Part shown: piece after piece, positions 9,401 to 18,401 of the stretch | Layout of the letters: every line of letters starts with the position of its first letter | How positions within the stretch are numbered: position 1 is the stretch's first letter | DNA from: Putridiphycobacter roseus | Lineage (GTDB): Bacteria; Bacteroidota; Bacteroidia; Flavobacteriales_D; Crocinitomicaceae | Direction: 5' to 3' | DNA length: 64,000 nt | Assembly: GCF_003234935.1 (NCBI RefSeq) | Contig: NZ_QKSB01000010.1 | Location: 1 to 64,000 of the forward strand | Program-made: the position numbers and the translations under genes | Notes under the pieces: generated by a model | Told to the model about the DNA's origin: nothing | The model's database searches: none | The model's input: only the letters and a program-made list of their open reading frames with translations

Positions 9401-9637
9401 AGCCATGTACCGCATTCCTTGCACCCCATTAATTGAGTTTTCAAGGGTGGTTAAGGTAGATTTCACCAAAACATCTGCACTTGCACCAGGATAAGCAACA
9501 AAAATATTGACTGTGGTAGGTGCAATTTGAGGAAATTGAGAGGTGGGTAATTGATTAATCGATAAGACACCGACAAAGACCATAATAATTGAAATTACTA
9601 TGGCTAGTACTGGCCTATGTATAATGTTTTTAAACAT
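6470..9637 (-). CDS. RND multidrug efflux permease, HAE1 family (AcrB/MexB-like)
   Basis: At 1055 residues this has the full length of AcrB. It has the usual layout of 12 membrane helices and two large periplasmic loops. The N-terminal helix LAIVISIIMVFVGVLSINQLP and QFPQIAPTTVNIFVAYPGAS are family signatures. The proton-relay pair Asp408-Asp409 (GIVVDDAIVVVEA) is intact, as is the helix-10 lysine (VGLLGKNAVLIVEF). It uses the proton gradient to export drugs, bile-like detergents or metabolites from the inner membrane and periplasm. It lies between adaptor and duct genes, 26 bases after the adaptor. The hydrophilic C-terminal tail is acidic. Confidence 0.95.
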   Translation of the reverse strand: MFKNIIHRPVLAIVISIIMVFVGVLSINQLPTSQFPQIAPTTVNIFVAYPGASADVLVKSTLTTLENSINGVQGMRYMATDATSAGEATLRIIFEPGTDPNQAVIRVKTRVDRVMPLLPPLVQREGVVIMPIQPSMLMYVNLYSKDNTLDEKFLYNYANVQMIPEINRTPGVARAQILGSRKYAMRIWLKPDRMRAYNISTEEIMDALSEQSIVGRPGRLGRSSGIAAQSLEYVLTYKGRFNKAEEYEKIIVRANAEGEIIYLKDLAKIELGSEFFDIYSNLDGHPSASIVLKQSFGSNATEVIENVKIKLEEMKKNFPPGVDYKISYDVSKFLDASIEQVTHTLRDAFILVAIVVFLFLGDLRSTIIPILAVPVSLIGAFFIMQFFGLSINLITLFALVLAIGIVVDDAIVVVEAVHAKMEETGLSPYRAVKVVMGEISGAIIAITAVMVSVFVPIAFMSGPVGTFYRQFSITMASSIILSAIIALTLTPVLCAIFLRNTHGKVKRKTPINWFLGKFNKGFDKLTNRYVKILRLIVNRRIITAIVLIAFGVGIFFQNKSLPAGFIPSEDQGTIYAIIQTPPGSTLETTNEVSQRLRDVCEELEGVESVTSLAGYEIMTEGRGSNAGTCLINLKQWSDREHSVHEVMEELEEKTKDFGAVIEFFEPPAVPGFGSSSGFSMRLLDKNPTTDYHAFDKINQDFMTALGTRKELSGLFTFFAANYPQYELEIDNEAAMQKGVSIGKAMENLDILIGSTYEQGFIRFGRFFKVYVQSGPEYRRQPTDVLKLYIKNDKDQMVPYSAFMKMKKTQGPNEITRYNMYNSSSIRGLPAEGFTTADAIQAIREVAAETLPTGYDIAWEGLSYDEARRGNESLFIFLVVLVFVYFVLAAQYESFLLPFAVVLSLPIGVFGSFFLLKMMGLANDVYAQVGLIMLVGLLGKNAVLIVEFAVQKQREGLTVLEAAIEGARVRFRPILMTSFAFIAGLIPLVMAHGAGAIGNKTIGGSALGGMLFGTVFGVIIIPGLYYIFAKLAEGKTLIKNQDDSPLSEDMIQYEEE

Positions 9638-9663
9638 ATCTTTTATATTTTTAATTCGTTAAA

Positions 9664-10749
9664 TTACTCTGCGTATAAATCCAAATTAGAAATAACTGTT
9701 TTTGGATCTTTGAAATCATATTCTATTTTATCTCCAGCTTTCACCTTTCTAAGTCCATCTAATAAAATTAAATCTCCCTCTTCTAGCCCATCCACCACGG
9801 CATATAAATGTGGTAGTTCTGTGCCAATTTTTATTTTTCTTGCCTGAACGACATCTTCTTTATCAATGACATAAACATATTTTTGCTCTAGAATTTCGAA
9901 AGTAGAAACTTGTGGAATTAATAAAGCATTCACTAAAGGTTTAGTGACTAAAACACTTCCTGTTTCTCCATGTCTTAATAACCCTTTTGGATTTGGAAAA
10001 GTAGCCCTAAAAGCAATATTTCCAGTTTCATTATTAAAGTCGGCTTCAATAGTTTCTACTCTTCCCTGATAGTCAAAAAGTGCTCCATTAGCCAATTGTA
10101 AACTTACAATCATCACACTGTCGCCTTTTAGTTTTGTTCTATAATCCAAGTATTCTGATTCGGAAACATTAAAGTAAACCCACATCTTACTGTTATCTGA
10201 TAGGTTAGTCATTAAATCTCCTTCGTCAATTAAACTACCTAATCGAACATGAAACCTGTCGATAATGCCATCAAATGGTGCGCGAATGTCTGTAAAACTT
10301 AAATGCACTTGTGCCATAGATAATTCCGCTTTTGCCTTGTTAAATTTTGCTTTTGCAAGAGCCAGTCTATTCGAGGATATAATATTACTATCTGCTAAGC
10401 GACTGGCATTTTGAAATTCAATTTCAGCAAAATCTGCTTCTGCTTCTGCACTTTCATACTCTGCTTGGTATAGCTTGGGCATTATTTTAAATAAAAGCTG
10501 CCCTTTTTTAACGCTCTGTCCTTCGTCAATATAAATGTCTTGTAAAAAACCTCTTTCTTGTGCACGTATTTCAATATGACTAATCGCATGTATTTGAGAA
10601 ACATAATCTTGTAGGATTGTGGTATCTTTTCTTATTGGGCTAGTAACTAGGAATTTGCCTTCAGCCTCATGGCCTTCTTCTTTTTCTGTTTTACAACTTG
10701 TTTGAAATAACAAGGCAAACAGGCTTATAACCATTAATGATTTTTTCAT
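9664..10749 (-). CDS. RND efflux periplasmic adaptor (membrane fusion protein, AcrA-like)
   Basis: The 361-residue protein is a predicted lipoprotein (LLFQTSCKTEK, lipid Cys19). A biotinyl-lipoyl-like half-motif (RGFLQDIYIDEGQSVKKGQLLF) is followed by an alpha-helical hairpin (about residues 100-150) and the second half-motif (RAPFDGIIDRFHVRLGSLI). A beta-barrel and a membrane-proximal domain follow, the usual order. It bridges pump and duct. It is the first gene of the operon. I see no regulator gene beside it. The upstream 80 bases contain no perfect -7 element, though TAGTTTCA is close. Confidence 0.94.
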   Translation of the reverse strand: MKKSLMVISLFALLFQTSCKTEKEEGHEAEGKFLVTSPIRKDTTILQDYVSQIHAISHIEIRAQERGFLQDIYIDEGQSVKKGQLLFKIMPKLYQAEYESAEAEADFAEIEFQNASRLADSNIISSNRLALAKAKFNKAKAELSMAQVHLSFTDIRAPFDGIIDRFHVRLGSLIDEGDLMTNLSDNSKMWVYFNVSESEYLDYRTKLKGDSVMIVSLQLANGALFDYQGRVETIEADFNNETGNIAFRATFPNPKGLLRHGETGSVLVTKPLVNALLIPQVSTFEILEQKYVYVIDKEDVVQARKIKIGTELPHLYAVVDGLEEGDLILLDGLRKVKAGDKIEYDFKDPKTVISNLDLYAE

Positions 10750-10880
10750 AATAAATAGTAATTGTTTCTTTAGTGAAACTATTTGGATAATGTTAAATTT
10801 TGTGCGATAAGCACCGATAATTAGTCCAGAAATTGGACATTCTTATTTTATTTCAAGCAGCGCGAAAAAACTCCTTAAAA

Positions 10881-10902
10881 AAATACGGGTATAGCATATA
10901 CC
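10881..10902 (-). terminator. weak terminator-like hairpin
   Basis: Read on the minus strand, GGTATA-TGC-TATACC is followed by CGTATTTTTTT. It is placed 10 bases after the stop of the small exported protein gene. The stem is short (6 bp), so efficiency is uncertain. Confidence 0.4.
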
Positions 10903-10911
10903 AGTTTAAAA

Positions 10912-11334
10912 TCAAATACGAAATACTTGAAACAGTAAACACAAGGAATCTGTGTTACGTTCTAATTTTGCAAAATCTAATTTTGTTCCCTTTCTTTGAA
11001 TTAAAGACTCTGGAAATTGATTAGAAAAATAAAATAAATTGAAATTTAAAGCACAATTTAAACACTTCTTTCCCCCTCTACTTTCTTCCTCTTCGGATGT
11101 GTCAGCCACAATGGATTCTAATTGCCGATCTTTTCCGTTATTGAGTTTATAACCGTAGTTATAGTTGTGGCTTGTCTCACTTGCGTGTTTTGAATGCTTA
11201 ATAGATAAAAGCTCATTCGCTGGTGATACTTGCTGATATACATCATTTGATAATGTATTAGCCATCATATTACCCATTCCGCCTATAAACAGAATGACAA
11301 ACAAGACTACATATTTATACAAATAATTTTTCAC
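10912..11334 (-). CDS. small exported protein of unknown function, 140 aa
   Basis: The first 25 residues form a hydrophobic signal peptide ending near MMANTLS, so the protein is probably exported. What follows is polar, with an acidic run (DTSEEEESRGGKK) and then CLNC, a possible disulfide or metal pair. I do not recognise it. The start is GTG. A perfect -7 element (TAATTTTG) ends only seven bases before it, so the messenger would have almost no leader. The gene ends before the efflux promoter region and has its own weak terminator, so it is probably a single-gene unit. Confidence 0.5.
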   Translation of the reverse strand: MKNYLYKYVVLFVILFIGGMGNMMANTLSNDVYQQVSPANELLSIKHSKHASETSHNYNYGYKLNNGKDRQLESIVADTSEEEESRGGKKCLNCALNFNLFYFSNQFPESLIQRKGTKLDFAKLERNTDSLCLLFQVFRI

Positions 11335-11341
11335 AACGGTA

Positions 11342-11349
11342 CAAAATTA
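11342..11349 (-). promoter_or_regulatory. -7 promoter element TAATTTTG
   Basis: This is an exact match to TAnnTTTG on the minus strand, seven bases upstream of the GTG start at 11334. No clear -33 TTG is visible at the expected distance. Confidence 0.4.
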
Positions 11350-11510
11350 CTTAATCTAAATTTTTACTACCGCATTCCATTTGTTAAAAAAGTGTTAAAT
11401 CTATTTAAGACATTTACAAAGAAACCGTCAAACAATAAGGAACAATATGTTAACCTCTATTTTTTTATAGAAACTACAACATTTACTTACCAAAAAATCC
11501 TTTTTAGCCA

Positions 11511-14510
11511 TTATTGTTTTTCACCAAAACGCGCATACATTTTATCAATATCTAACTTTTTAGTACCTTCTTCTTTAACGCCATTGACAATAATTACAGA
11601 TTTTAAATCAATGAGATTTACTTGCTGTATATTACCCCATTTTGCATCTTTTAAATCAATAAGCGCTGGTGCATATTCTCCTTTTTTCTGAAAGGCAGAA
11701 AAGGCTACCTCTGCATTTTCAATACTAATTTTTTCGCCAATAACTTTAGAATCATCTTTTGAAGCAATACCTGTAATGGCACCATCAATTTGAATATTAG
11801 AGAGGGTTAAGGTTGATCTTTCTCCACCAGAAATTCCTTTATCACCAGATTTTTCCGCATTTAATTGATCAATTGTAACCACTGAACCAGAAAAGTCAAT
11901 ACAATCATTTCCTGTATTTTTAAAAGTAGATTTTTTTAAAGTCCCAGTACAAAAATCAGCATCAAACCCATCTGAAGTCGTGTTTTGAATGATTAAATCA
12001 CTAATTTCAAAATGACTACGAATAATGTTTAAAGCATCTTCAGAGTGATTATTTTCAATCTTTACATGCTGCAAAATGGTTGGTGTTTCATAAATCGTCA
12101 AGGCGCCAGTTAACAGCCATTTTTCATATGCCAAATTCGATAATCCACTTATTGTAACATGCTCAAATCTTGCGATTTTTCCTTTCAAAATAGTCACCCC
12201 ATTCGACGTACCATCCTTGCATATTAATTGAATAGGACGTTCGGTGGTGCCAATGGCATTACAAGTGTTATTGATAATCAATCCTCCCTTATTTTTAAAT
12301 TCAATAATAGTTCCTGCAGCAATTTCTACTTCATATTGACTTGGAATATATATTAATCTATCGATAAGTACTTTGCCTTTAAATACAATTTTATTATTTT
12401 GAATACTAAAGGATTTATTACGCGGATCAAACCCAGTTTCTAATCGCATACGCGTGGTAGTTTCTCCTGGTTTTTCAAAAGGAAATACCGCTTTATAATT
12501 TAATTGATTGGGGATATTGTTATAGGTAAATACAATTTTTGAAGGTAAATACGTGGTAGTTGCAGAAGCCGTTTGAGCTTTATTTACATAGGCGTCTATA
12601 TTTATTGTTTCTTTAAATGGTAATACAGAGTCCCCAAATAATTTAGATTGATAGCCAATAATGTGTACTGAATTTGGATGATAATTTTCAAAGTTTAAGG
12701 CGTAATTCACTGAATCAATTACCTTCAAATACGTATTTATTGAAATTTCTTTTACAAAAAAGGAATCTACAATGGTTGCATAATCTACCCTACTGATCCA
12801 ATCGTCCACCTTGTTTTTTTCAGTTAAAACTACTTCCCAAATAGAATCTAACTTCGGTATTTCATTTTTTAAAAAAGCTGCGTGTTTATAATACACTTCT
12901 TTGTTAAAACTAAAATGTGGTTCTTCCACCATAATGGCTTCAACGTTTTCATTTAAGGCCGTTTCAACTATGCTAAATAAGGAGTCAAGGTAGGACGCTT
13001 CTGTCATTTTATTTATATAAAACAAATACTTCTCCTTAAAGGAACGGTGCAATAGAATGGCATTATCAAATACCAACTCTTCATCATGCTTGTTTTCTAA
13101 TAAATTATGTAGGACGTTACTTTTAAAATTATCCTTAATTGAAAAAGGTATCACATCATATACAATATGTTCAATTTTTTGTGTTACTGGATTAAAGTAA
13201 AATCTTCTATTGTGCCAAGCTAGTGCATGGTTATGTGCAGATAATTCCATTAAGGCGTAGAATTTTGCCAATTGATCAATGTCAAATACTTCTTCAATTC
13301 CTAAATAGCCAGTTTTAAATAGATGCAATAAAACTTGTCCCTCTTCAAAGTTCATTTTTAATTTTGGATTTTTCAATGTTCTATTTTCTTTAAATAAAGA
13401 AATCATGCTCGCATTGAATACCGGAAATCTTGCCTCATTATCTGACTGTGTTAATTTATAATGGAATGCCCAAGCACCGCTTTCATCCATTTTTAAAATC
13501 GGCCCCTCTCTTCTCTTTCTGCTTTCTACTAATTGTTTATCAAAATGCTCTTCCAAAGCAAAAACACCATAATCAAACCCATTGATAGTTACTGAAATAA
13601 ATTCATATTTTGTGGAAAGCAATCCCATTATGTCAGAAAATTGATGGAAGACCCATTCATGTATATAATTTCGAGTTTTTGGATGTTGAATAGAGAATGT
13701 TTTGAGTCCTAAGAATGAATTATTACCACTTACTTTAATTCTAAAAGATGTTTTCCCTGACTTTATGTGATCCGTCCAATCCCCTTTCAGTTTCATTTTA
13801 ATTTTTAAGGAATCTTCTCCGTCTAGGATAAAAGCTTTTACATATTTTTTATTTTCACTGGCGATAATTTCAGACTTTAATGCATTAGAAATAAAGCCAT
13901 CCAGTTTATTTTTACTTTTCTCTGGTATGTATAAATTCAACCTGTTTTTTAAGTTGTTTTTTGGTGCATTTGGTAAAATAGTCACCGAAAAATCATCAAA
14001 GTAGGCATCATTTCCTCCAGCAAACACAAATATTTTAATGCGTTTAACGCCTGGAGTAACCACAAATACTAAGTTGTGTTGTACCCATCCATCTTCCCCT
14101 GTTGCTCGCTTATCATAAAAAGTCCTAAACTTATGGGCATAACCATCACCTTCAATATCCGCGATTAATGTACCGTCCTTCGCGCCTTTTTTTTGCCATA
14201 TGGAAGCGCGCACAAATTGGCCTTCTTTTACATTTTCTAATTTAAAATTAACTCCATATAAATTATTCGAGTCTAACTTTACCGCATGCGATCCACTTTT
14301 TGCGTACGTTTCATCCATTAAGTCACCGCCCCCCAAATAAAAATTAGGTTCACTCGTGGTAAATTTTATATCTCCAGAAATATTTTCCACCTGCTCCAAA
14401 TCGGAGGTAATGGTAATTTCATTATTAGGTATTTTATTGGTTTGTGTATTACAACCAACGAATAAGAAAAATAAAATAAAAATGTGAAAAAATATGATTT
14501 TCATATGCAA
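11511..14510 (-). CDS. CotH kinase-like lipoprotein with C-terminal right-handed beta-helix
   Basis: The 999-residue protein starts with a lipoprotein signal (FLFVGCNTQ, lipid Cys20). Residues about 45-180 look like a carbohydrate-binding-type jelly roll (AKSGSHAVKLD ... NDAYFDDFSVTILP). Residues about 190-560 match the CotH protein-kinase-like family: LKGDWTDH (about 241), KTSFRIKV, IHEWVFHQFSDIMGL, and NGFDYGVFALEEHFDKQLVE (310-329). A third region from about 740 to 960 has beta-helix rungs (GTTERPIQL, ARFEHVTISGL, LQHVKIENNHSEDALN). Bacterial CotH homologues are thought to phosphorylate surface proteins. Activity here is unproven, and the exact catalytic residues are not clear to me. It is divergent from the PBP1A gene. 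Confidence 0.8.
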   Translation of the reverse strand: MHMKIIFFHIFILFFLFVGCNTQTNKIPNNEITITSDLEQVENISGDIKFTTSEPNFYLGGGDLMDETYAKSGSHAVKLDSNNLYGVNFKLENVKEGQFVRASIWQKKGAKDGTLIADIEGDGYAHKFRTFYDKRATGEDGWVQHNLVFVVTPGVKRIKIFVFAGGNDAYFDDFSVTILPNAPKNNLKNRLNLYIPEKSKNKLDGFISNALKSEIIASENKKYVKAFILDGEDSLKIKMKLKGDWTDHIKSGKTSFRIKVSGNNSFLGLKTFSIQHPKTRNYIHEWVFHQFSDIMGLLSTKYEFISVTINGFDYGVFALEEHFDKQLVESRKRREGPILKMDESGAWAFHYKLTQSDNEARFPVFNASMISLFKENRTLKNPKLKMNFEEGQVLLHLFKTGYLGIEEVFDIDQLAKFYALMELSAHNHALAWHNRRFYFNPVTQKIEHIVYDVIPFSIKDNFKSNVLHNLLENKHDEELVFDNAILLHRSFKEKYLFYINKMTEASYLDSLFSIVETALNENVEAIMVEEPHFSFNKEVYYKHAAFLKNEIPKLDSIWEVVLTEKNKVDDWISRVDYATIVDSFFVKEISINTYLKVIDSVNYALNFENYHPNSVHIIGYQSKLFGDSVLPFKETINIDAYVNKAQTASATTTYLPSKIVFTYNNIPNQLNYKAVFPFEKPGETTTRMRLETGFDPRNKSFSIQNNKIVFKGKVLIDRLIYIPSQYEVEIAAGTIIEFKNKGGLIINNTCNAIGTTERPIQLICKDGTSNGVTILKGKIARFEHVTISGLSNLAYEKWLLTGALTIYETPTILQHVKIENNHSEDALNIIRSHFEISDLIIQNTTSDGFDADFCTGTLKKSTFKNTGNDCIDFSGSVVTIDQLNAEKSGDKGISGGERSTLTLSNIQIDGAITGIASKDDSKVIGEKISIENAEVAFSAFQKKGEYAPALIDLKDAKWGNIQQVNLIDLKSVIIVNGVKEEGTKKLDIDKMYARFGEKQ

Positions 14511-14528
14511 ATAATAATTTTAAGCTGT

Positions 14529-14536
14529 CAAATTTA
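14529..14536 (-). promoter_or_regulatory. -7 promoter element TAAATTTG for the CotH-like gene
   Basis: This is an exact TAnnTTTG match on the minus strand, 18 bases ahead of the ATG at 14510, in the 122-base divergent spacer. No TTG stands at the -33 distance. Confidence 0.45.
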
Positions 14537-14632
14537 AGAAATCTATGCATAGTTAATAAAATTATGATTGGATTAAATATACTTTTACGAATAGTATGTA
14601 ACTTTACACTGAATTAAAATAAACGATTTAGT

Positions 14633-16978
14633 GTGATTAAAAAGAAAACAAAACGTATTCTCCTCATTGGAACTTGGCTAATTGCATTTACACCCTTGTT
14701 TGCAACGGTATTCATGTTAGAAAGGTCTAAGAGTAACATTCCTGCTTACGAAGAACTTTCAAGTCCACCAGACAAGCAAGCTTCTATTATACTTTCGGAA
14801 GACAAGGTAGAGATGGGAAGATTTTGGAGTGTAAATAGAAAAAGTATTTCCTACAAAGCAATTTCTCAGAATGTAATTTCAGCACTAGTTGCTACGGAAG
14901 ATAAAAGGTATTACGATCATGCAGGTGTTGATAGTGAAGGCTTGGGTAGAGCACTTGGCGCTGCTTTAATTGGAAAGAACAAAGGTGGCGCAAGTACCAT
15001 TACACAGCAATTAGCAAAATTATTATATACCATGAACGACACCGTGAATGGAGGTTTAGCTAGTTCAAAATTTGGTCGATTAAAACAAAAGTTTGGAGAA
15101 AATGTATTGGCTGTTCGACTAGAAAAAGCCTATACAAAGGAAGAAATAATTACCATGTATTTGAATAATTTCGATTTTTTAAATAATGCTGTAGGCATTG
15201 AAACGGCTGCACATGTTTACTTCAACAAAAAACCCATTGACTTAAAAATTGAAGAAGCGGCTATGCTAGTAGGCATGTGTAAAAACCCTTCTATTTTCAA
15301 TCCATTACGTCACCCGGACACTACTAAACACAGAAGGAATGTTGTATTAAACCAATGGAGAAAAGACGCCGACAATGAATTCTTGGCAGTAAGTATCAGT
15401 CAAGCCCAATACGACTCTATTAAAACATTGCCTTTAGGTATCAGTTATCAGAAAGTTGACCACAAAGAAGGATTAGCGCCTCACTTCAAAGAGGTATTAA
15501 GGGCAGAATTACAAAATAAATTTAAAGAAAAAAATCCGGATGGTTCTTTTGTATATGCCAAACAAGATGGTTCTCCATATAACATTTATAGAGATGGATT
15601 AAGAATTTATACGACCATCAATTCAAAAATGCAGACTTATGCTGAGGCTGCTGTACAAAAGCACTTAGCAACTAGACTTCAGAACGAATTTGACAAAAGT
15701 AATAAGCGAAATAAAAATCCTCCTTTTGCCAATGACAGGGAAAATACGCCAGAAGCCATAGCACGAATTATGAATAGGGCCATGAAACGTTCCGACAGGT
15801 ATCGACAAATGAAAAGAGGCGGGAAAAGTGAAAGTGAAATAAAAAAGGCTTTTAACACACCTATTGAAATGAATTTATTTGCCTACACAGGAAATTTTGA
15901 CACCATTATGTCGCCCTTAGATTCCATTCGTTACTATAAAGGATTTCTACAAGCAAGTTTAATGTCTATGGATCCTAAAACCGGCTTTGTAAAAGCTTGG
16001 GTTGGTGGACCAAACTTCAATTATTTTGCTTTAGACCATGTTAAACGAACTAAAAGACAAGTTGGTTCAACCATTAAACCATTTGTATACGCTGCTGCCA
16101 TGGGTATTGGCGTAATAGATCCATGTAAAACTTATGCCGATATATCCTACGGGATAGATGTTCCAGTATCGCCAACGAGAACCAAATCGTGGAATCCTGC
16201 AACAGGTACTAAAAATACAGGTGAATTGATTCCTGCAAAATGTGGTCTTGCCGGATCTTTGAACAACATAACTGTCGCAGTAATGAGAGAAATGGGCGCT
16301 ACTGCAGGTCCACAAACCATGAACAAATTACTAAAACAAGTAGGAATCGATTTATTAGAACAAGACGTGGTACCTGCCATGTGTCTAGGACCAATGAGTC
16401 TTTCTTTATACGACATGGTTGGTGCACAAAGTACTTTTGCGAATAAAGGTATTTACATCAAACCAGTATATGTAATGCGTGTAGAAGATAAAAACGGTAA
16501 TGTACTGATAGATTTAGAATATGAAATGCATGAAGCCATGCCCGAAGAGTTAGCTTATTCCATGTTAGGCATGATGAAAGGTGCTGTAAATGGAGCTGCA
16601 AATCCTTACCAAAACGGCAAGGTGTACGCTACTAGTTCCAGCCTTAGAAGCAGTCAACCTTGGGGAGGAATTAAAGCACCTACCGCAGGAAAAACAGGAA
16701 CAACAAATAGCGCTGCAGATGGTTGGTTTATGGGATTAACTCCCGACCTGGTGACTGGTGTTTGGGTAGGTGCTGATGACAAACAAATTCACTTCCGCTC
16801 TTATCCTTGGGGACAAGGTGCTAGGATGGCGTTGCCAATTTATGGCTATTATATGCAAGAAGTTTATAAAGACAAAAAATTAAAAATTTCAACCAGTGAT
16901 TTTGAAAGACCTAGAAATTATAATGATGATATTTTTAGGTGTAAAAACGAAGACACTAATATTGACGGATTATTTTAA
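14633..16978 (+). CDS. penicillin-binding protein 1A (bifunctional glycosyltransferase/transpeptidase)
   Basis: The 781-residue class A PBP polymerises and cross-links peptidoglycan on the outer face of the inner membrane. A short cytoplasmic basic tail and one membrane helix (residues 8-29) precede the GT51 domain, with the catalytic region ATEDKRYYDHAGVD (Glu89) and GGASTITQQLAK (118-129). The transpeptidase has all three motifs: STIK with nucleophile Ser479, SLN at 542-544, and KTG at 687-689. The start is GTG (14633), and a TAACTTTA element stands 26 bases upstream. The CoA-transferase genes follow after six bases, so they are probably co-transcribed. Confidence 0.95.
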   Translation: MIKKKTKRILLIGTWLIAFTPLFATVFMLERSKSNIPAYEELSSPPDKQASIILSEDKVEMGRFWSVNRKSISYKAISQNVISALVATEDKRYYDHAGVDSEGLGRALGAALIGKNKGGASTITQQLAKLLYTMNDTVNGGLASSKFGRLKQKFGENVLAVRLEKAYTKEEIITMYLNNFDFLNNAVGIETAAHVYFNKKPIDLKIEEAAMLVGMCKNPSIFNPLRHPDTTKHRRNVVLNQWRKDADNEFLAVSISQAQYDSIKTLPLGISYQKVDHKEGLAPHFKEVLRAELQNKFKEKNPDGSFVYAKQDGSPYNIYRDGLRIYTTINSKMQTYAEAAVQKHLATRLQNEFDKSNKRNKNPPFANDRENTPEAIARIMNRAMKRSDRYRQMKRGGKSESEIKKAFNTPIEMNLFAYTGNFDTIMSPLDSIRYYKGFLQASLMSMDPKTGFVKAWVGGPNFNYFALDHVKRTKRQVGSTIKPFVYAAAMGIGVIDPCKTYADISYGIDVPVSPTRTKSWNPATGTKNTGELIPAKCGLAGSLNNITVAVMREMGATAGPQTMNKLLKQVGIDLLEQDVVPAMCLGPMSLSLYDMVGAQSTFANKGIYIKPVYVMRVEDKNGNVLIDLEYEMHEAMPEELAYSMLGMMKGAVNGAANPYQNGKVYATSSSLRSSQPWGGIKAPTAGKTGTTNSAADGWFMGLTPDLVTGVWVGADDKQIHFRSYPWGQGARMALPIYGYYMQEVYKDKKLKISTSDFERPRNYNDDIFRCKNEDTNIDGLF

Positions 16979-16984
16979 AACATT

Positions 16985-17680
16985 ATGAATAAAGTTGTAA
17001 ATTCAGTAGAAGAAGCACTGGAAGGTGTTACAGATAACATGACATTAATGCTAGGAGGCTTTGGGCTTTGCGGTATTCCTGAAAATTGTATCTCAGAATT
17101 AGCCAGATTAGGCATAAAAAATCTTACTTGCATTTCAAATAACGCAGGCGTAGATGATTTTGGTTTAGGATTATTGCTTCGGACCAAACAAATAAAAAAA
17201 ATGATTTCTTCTTACGTAGGCGAAAATGATGAATTTGAACGTCAGATGCTCTCTGGTGAACTAGAAGTGGACTTGATTCCACAAGGGTCACTAGCCGAAC
17301 GTTGTCGTGCTGGCGGCGCTGGTATACCAGCCTTTTATACACCGGCAGGTTACGGTACCGAGGTTGCAGAAGGAAAAGAAGTAAAAGTATTCAACGGCAA
17401 ACCCCATATTTTGGAAACAGCTTTATCGGCCGACTTTGCATTTGTAAAAGCATGGAAAGGAGATACAGAAGGAAACCTAATCTTTAAGGCTACTGCACGT
17501 AACTTTAATCCATTGATGGCTATGGCCGGCAAAATAACCGTTGTAGAAGTGGAAGAATTAGTACCTGCTGGTGAACTAGACCCAAATTTTATTCATACCC
17601 CTGGAATTTTTGTACAAAGAATTTTTAAAGGTGAAAAATTTGAGAAAAGAATTGAACAAAGAACAGTAAGACAGAAATAA
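16985..17680 (+). CDS. scoA: 3-oxoacid CoA-transferase subunit A
   Basis: The 231-residue protein matches the alpha subunit of succinyl-CoA:3-ketoacid (or acetoacetate) CoA-transferase. The family motifs are present: [16 protein letters not shown] near the N-terminus and [20 protein letters not shown] near residue 110. It pairs with the next gene to move CoA from succinyl-CoA or acetyl-CoA to acetoacetate, linking ketone or butanoate metabolism to the TCA cycle in the cytoplasm. The stop is one base from the start of subunit B. The exact acyl substrate cannot be told from sequence. Confidence 0.93.
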   Translation: MNKVVNSVEEALEGVTDNMTLMLGGFGLCGIPENCISELARLGIKNLTCISNNAGVDDFGLGLLLRTKQIKKMISSYVGENDEFERQMLSGELEVDLIPQGSLAERCRAGGAGIPAFYTPAGYGTEVAEGKEVKVFNGKPHILETALSADFAFVKAWKGDTEGNLIFKATARNFNPLMAMAGKITVVEVEELVPAGELDPNFIHTPGIFVQRIFKGEKFEKRIEQRTVRQK

Positions 17681-17681
17681 G

Positions 17682-18338
17682 ATGGCTTTAGATAAAATAG
17701 GAATTGCAAAAAGAATTGCACAAGAATTAGAAAACGGATGGTATGTTAATCTTGGCATTGGTATACCCACTTTAGTAGCAAATTATGTACCCAAAGGTAT
17801 TGAAGTTGAATTTCAATCAGAAAACGGGATTTTAGGCATGGGACCTTTTCCTTTTGACGGAGAAGAAGATGCTGATTTAATCAATGCCGGTAAGCAAACG
17901 GTTACGTTAAACCCTGGCGCTTCCATTTTTGATTCTGCGACCTCCTTTGCTATGATTAGAGGACAACATGTCCAACTCACCGTACTTGGTGCTATGGAAG
18001 TAGCTCAAAATGGCGATATTGCCAATTGGAAAATACCTGGTAAAATGGTAAAAGGTATGGGAGGCGCTATGGATTTAGTTGCTTCGGCGCAAAATATCAT
18101 TGTTGCCATGATGCATACAAATAAAAAAGGAGATTCAAAAATTTTATCCACTTGCTCCTTGCCCCTCACTGGGGTGAATTGTGTTACCAAAGTAGTCACT
18201 AACTTAGCTGTTATGTCGGTAAAAGACAATGCTTTTCACTTAATTGAAAGAGCCCCTGGTGTTACAGTTGAAGAGATAAAAAATGCTACTGCAGGTAAAT
18301 TAATTGTACCAGATGTTGTACCAGAAATGAATATTTAA
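17682..18338 (+). CDS. scoB: 3-oxoacid CoA-transferase subunit B
   Basis: The 218-residue beta subunit has the conserved N-terminal glycine-rich loop VNLGIGIPTLVANYV. It also has the SENGILGMG motif, in which Glu47 is the glutamate that forms the CoA thioester in this family. The motif GGAMDLVASAQNIIVAMMHTNKKG near residue 130 is also typical. It is directly coupled to subunit A and is the last gene of the PBP1A-CoA-transferase run. A new promoter follows in the next 60 bases. Confidence 0.94.
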   Translation: MALDKIGIAKRIAQELENGWYVNLGIGIPTLVANYVPKGIEVEFQSENGILGMGPFPFDGEEDADLINAGKQTVTLNPGASIFDSATSFAMIRGQHVQLTVLGAMEVAQNGDIANWKIPGKMVKGMGGAMDLVASAQNIIVAMMHTNKKGDSKILSTCSLPLTGVNCVTKVVTNLAVMSVKDNAFHLIERAPGVTVEEIKNATAGKLIVPDVVPEMNI

Positions 18339-18370
18339 AAAATATTAGGTGTTAATTAAAAATAAATATA

Positions 18371-18378
18371 TATCTTTG
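18371..18378 (+). promoter_or_regulatory. -7 promoter element TATCTTTG for yceD-rpmF
   Basis: This is an exact TAnnTTTG match, followed by CA, 24 bases before the ATG of the YceD gene at 18402. It fits a dedicated promoter after the CoA-transferase genes. Confidence 0.65.
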
Positions 18379-18401
18379 CACTCTCATTTTTGTAAGAGAA
18401 T

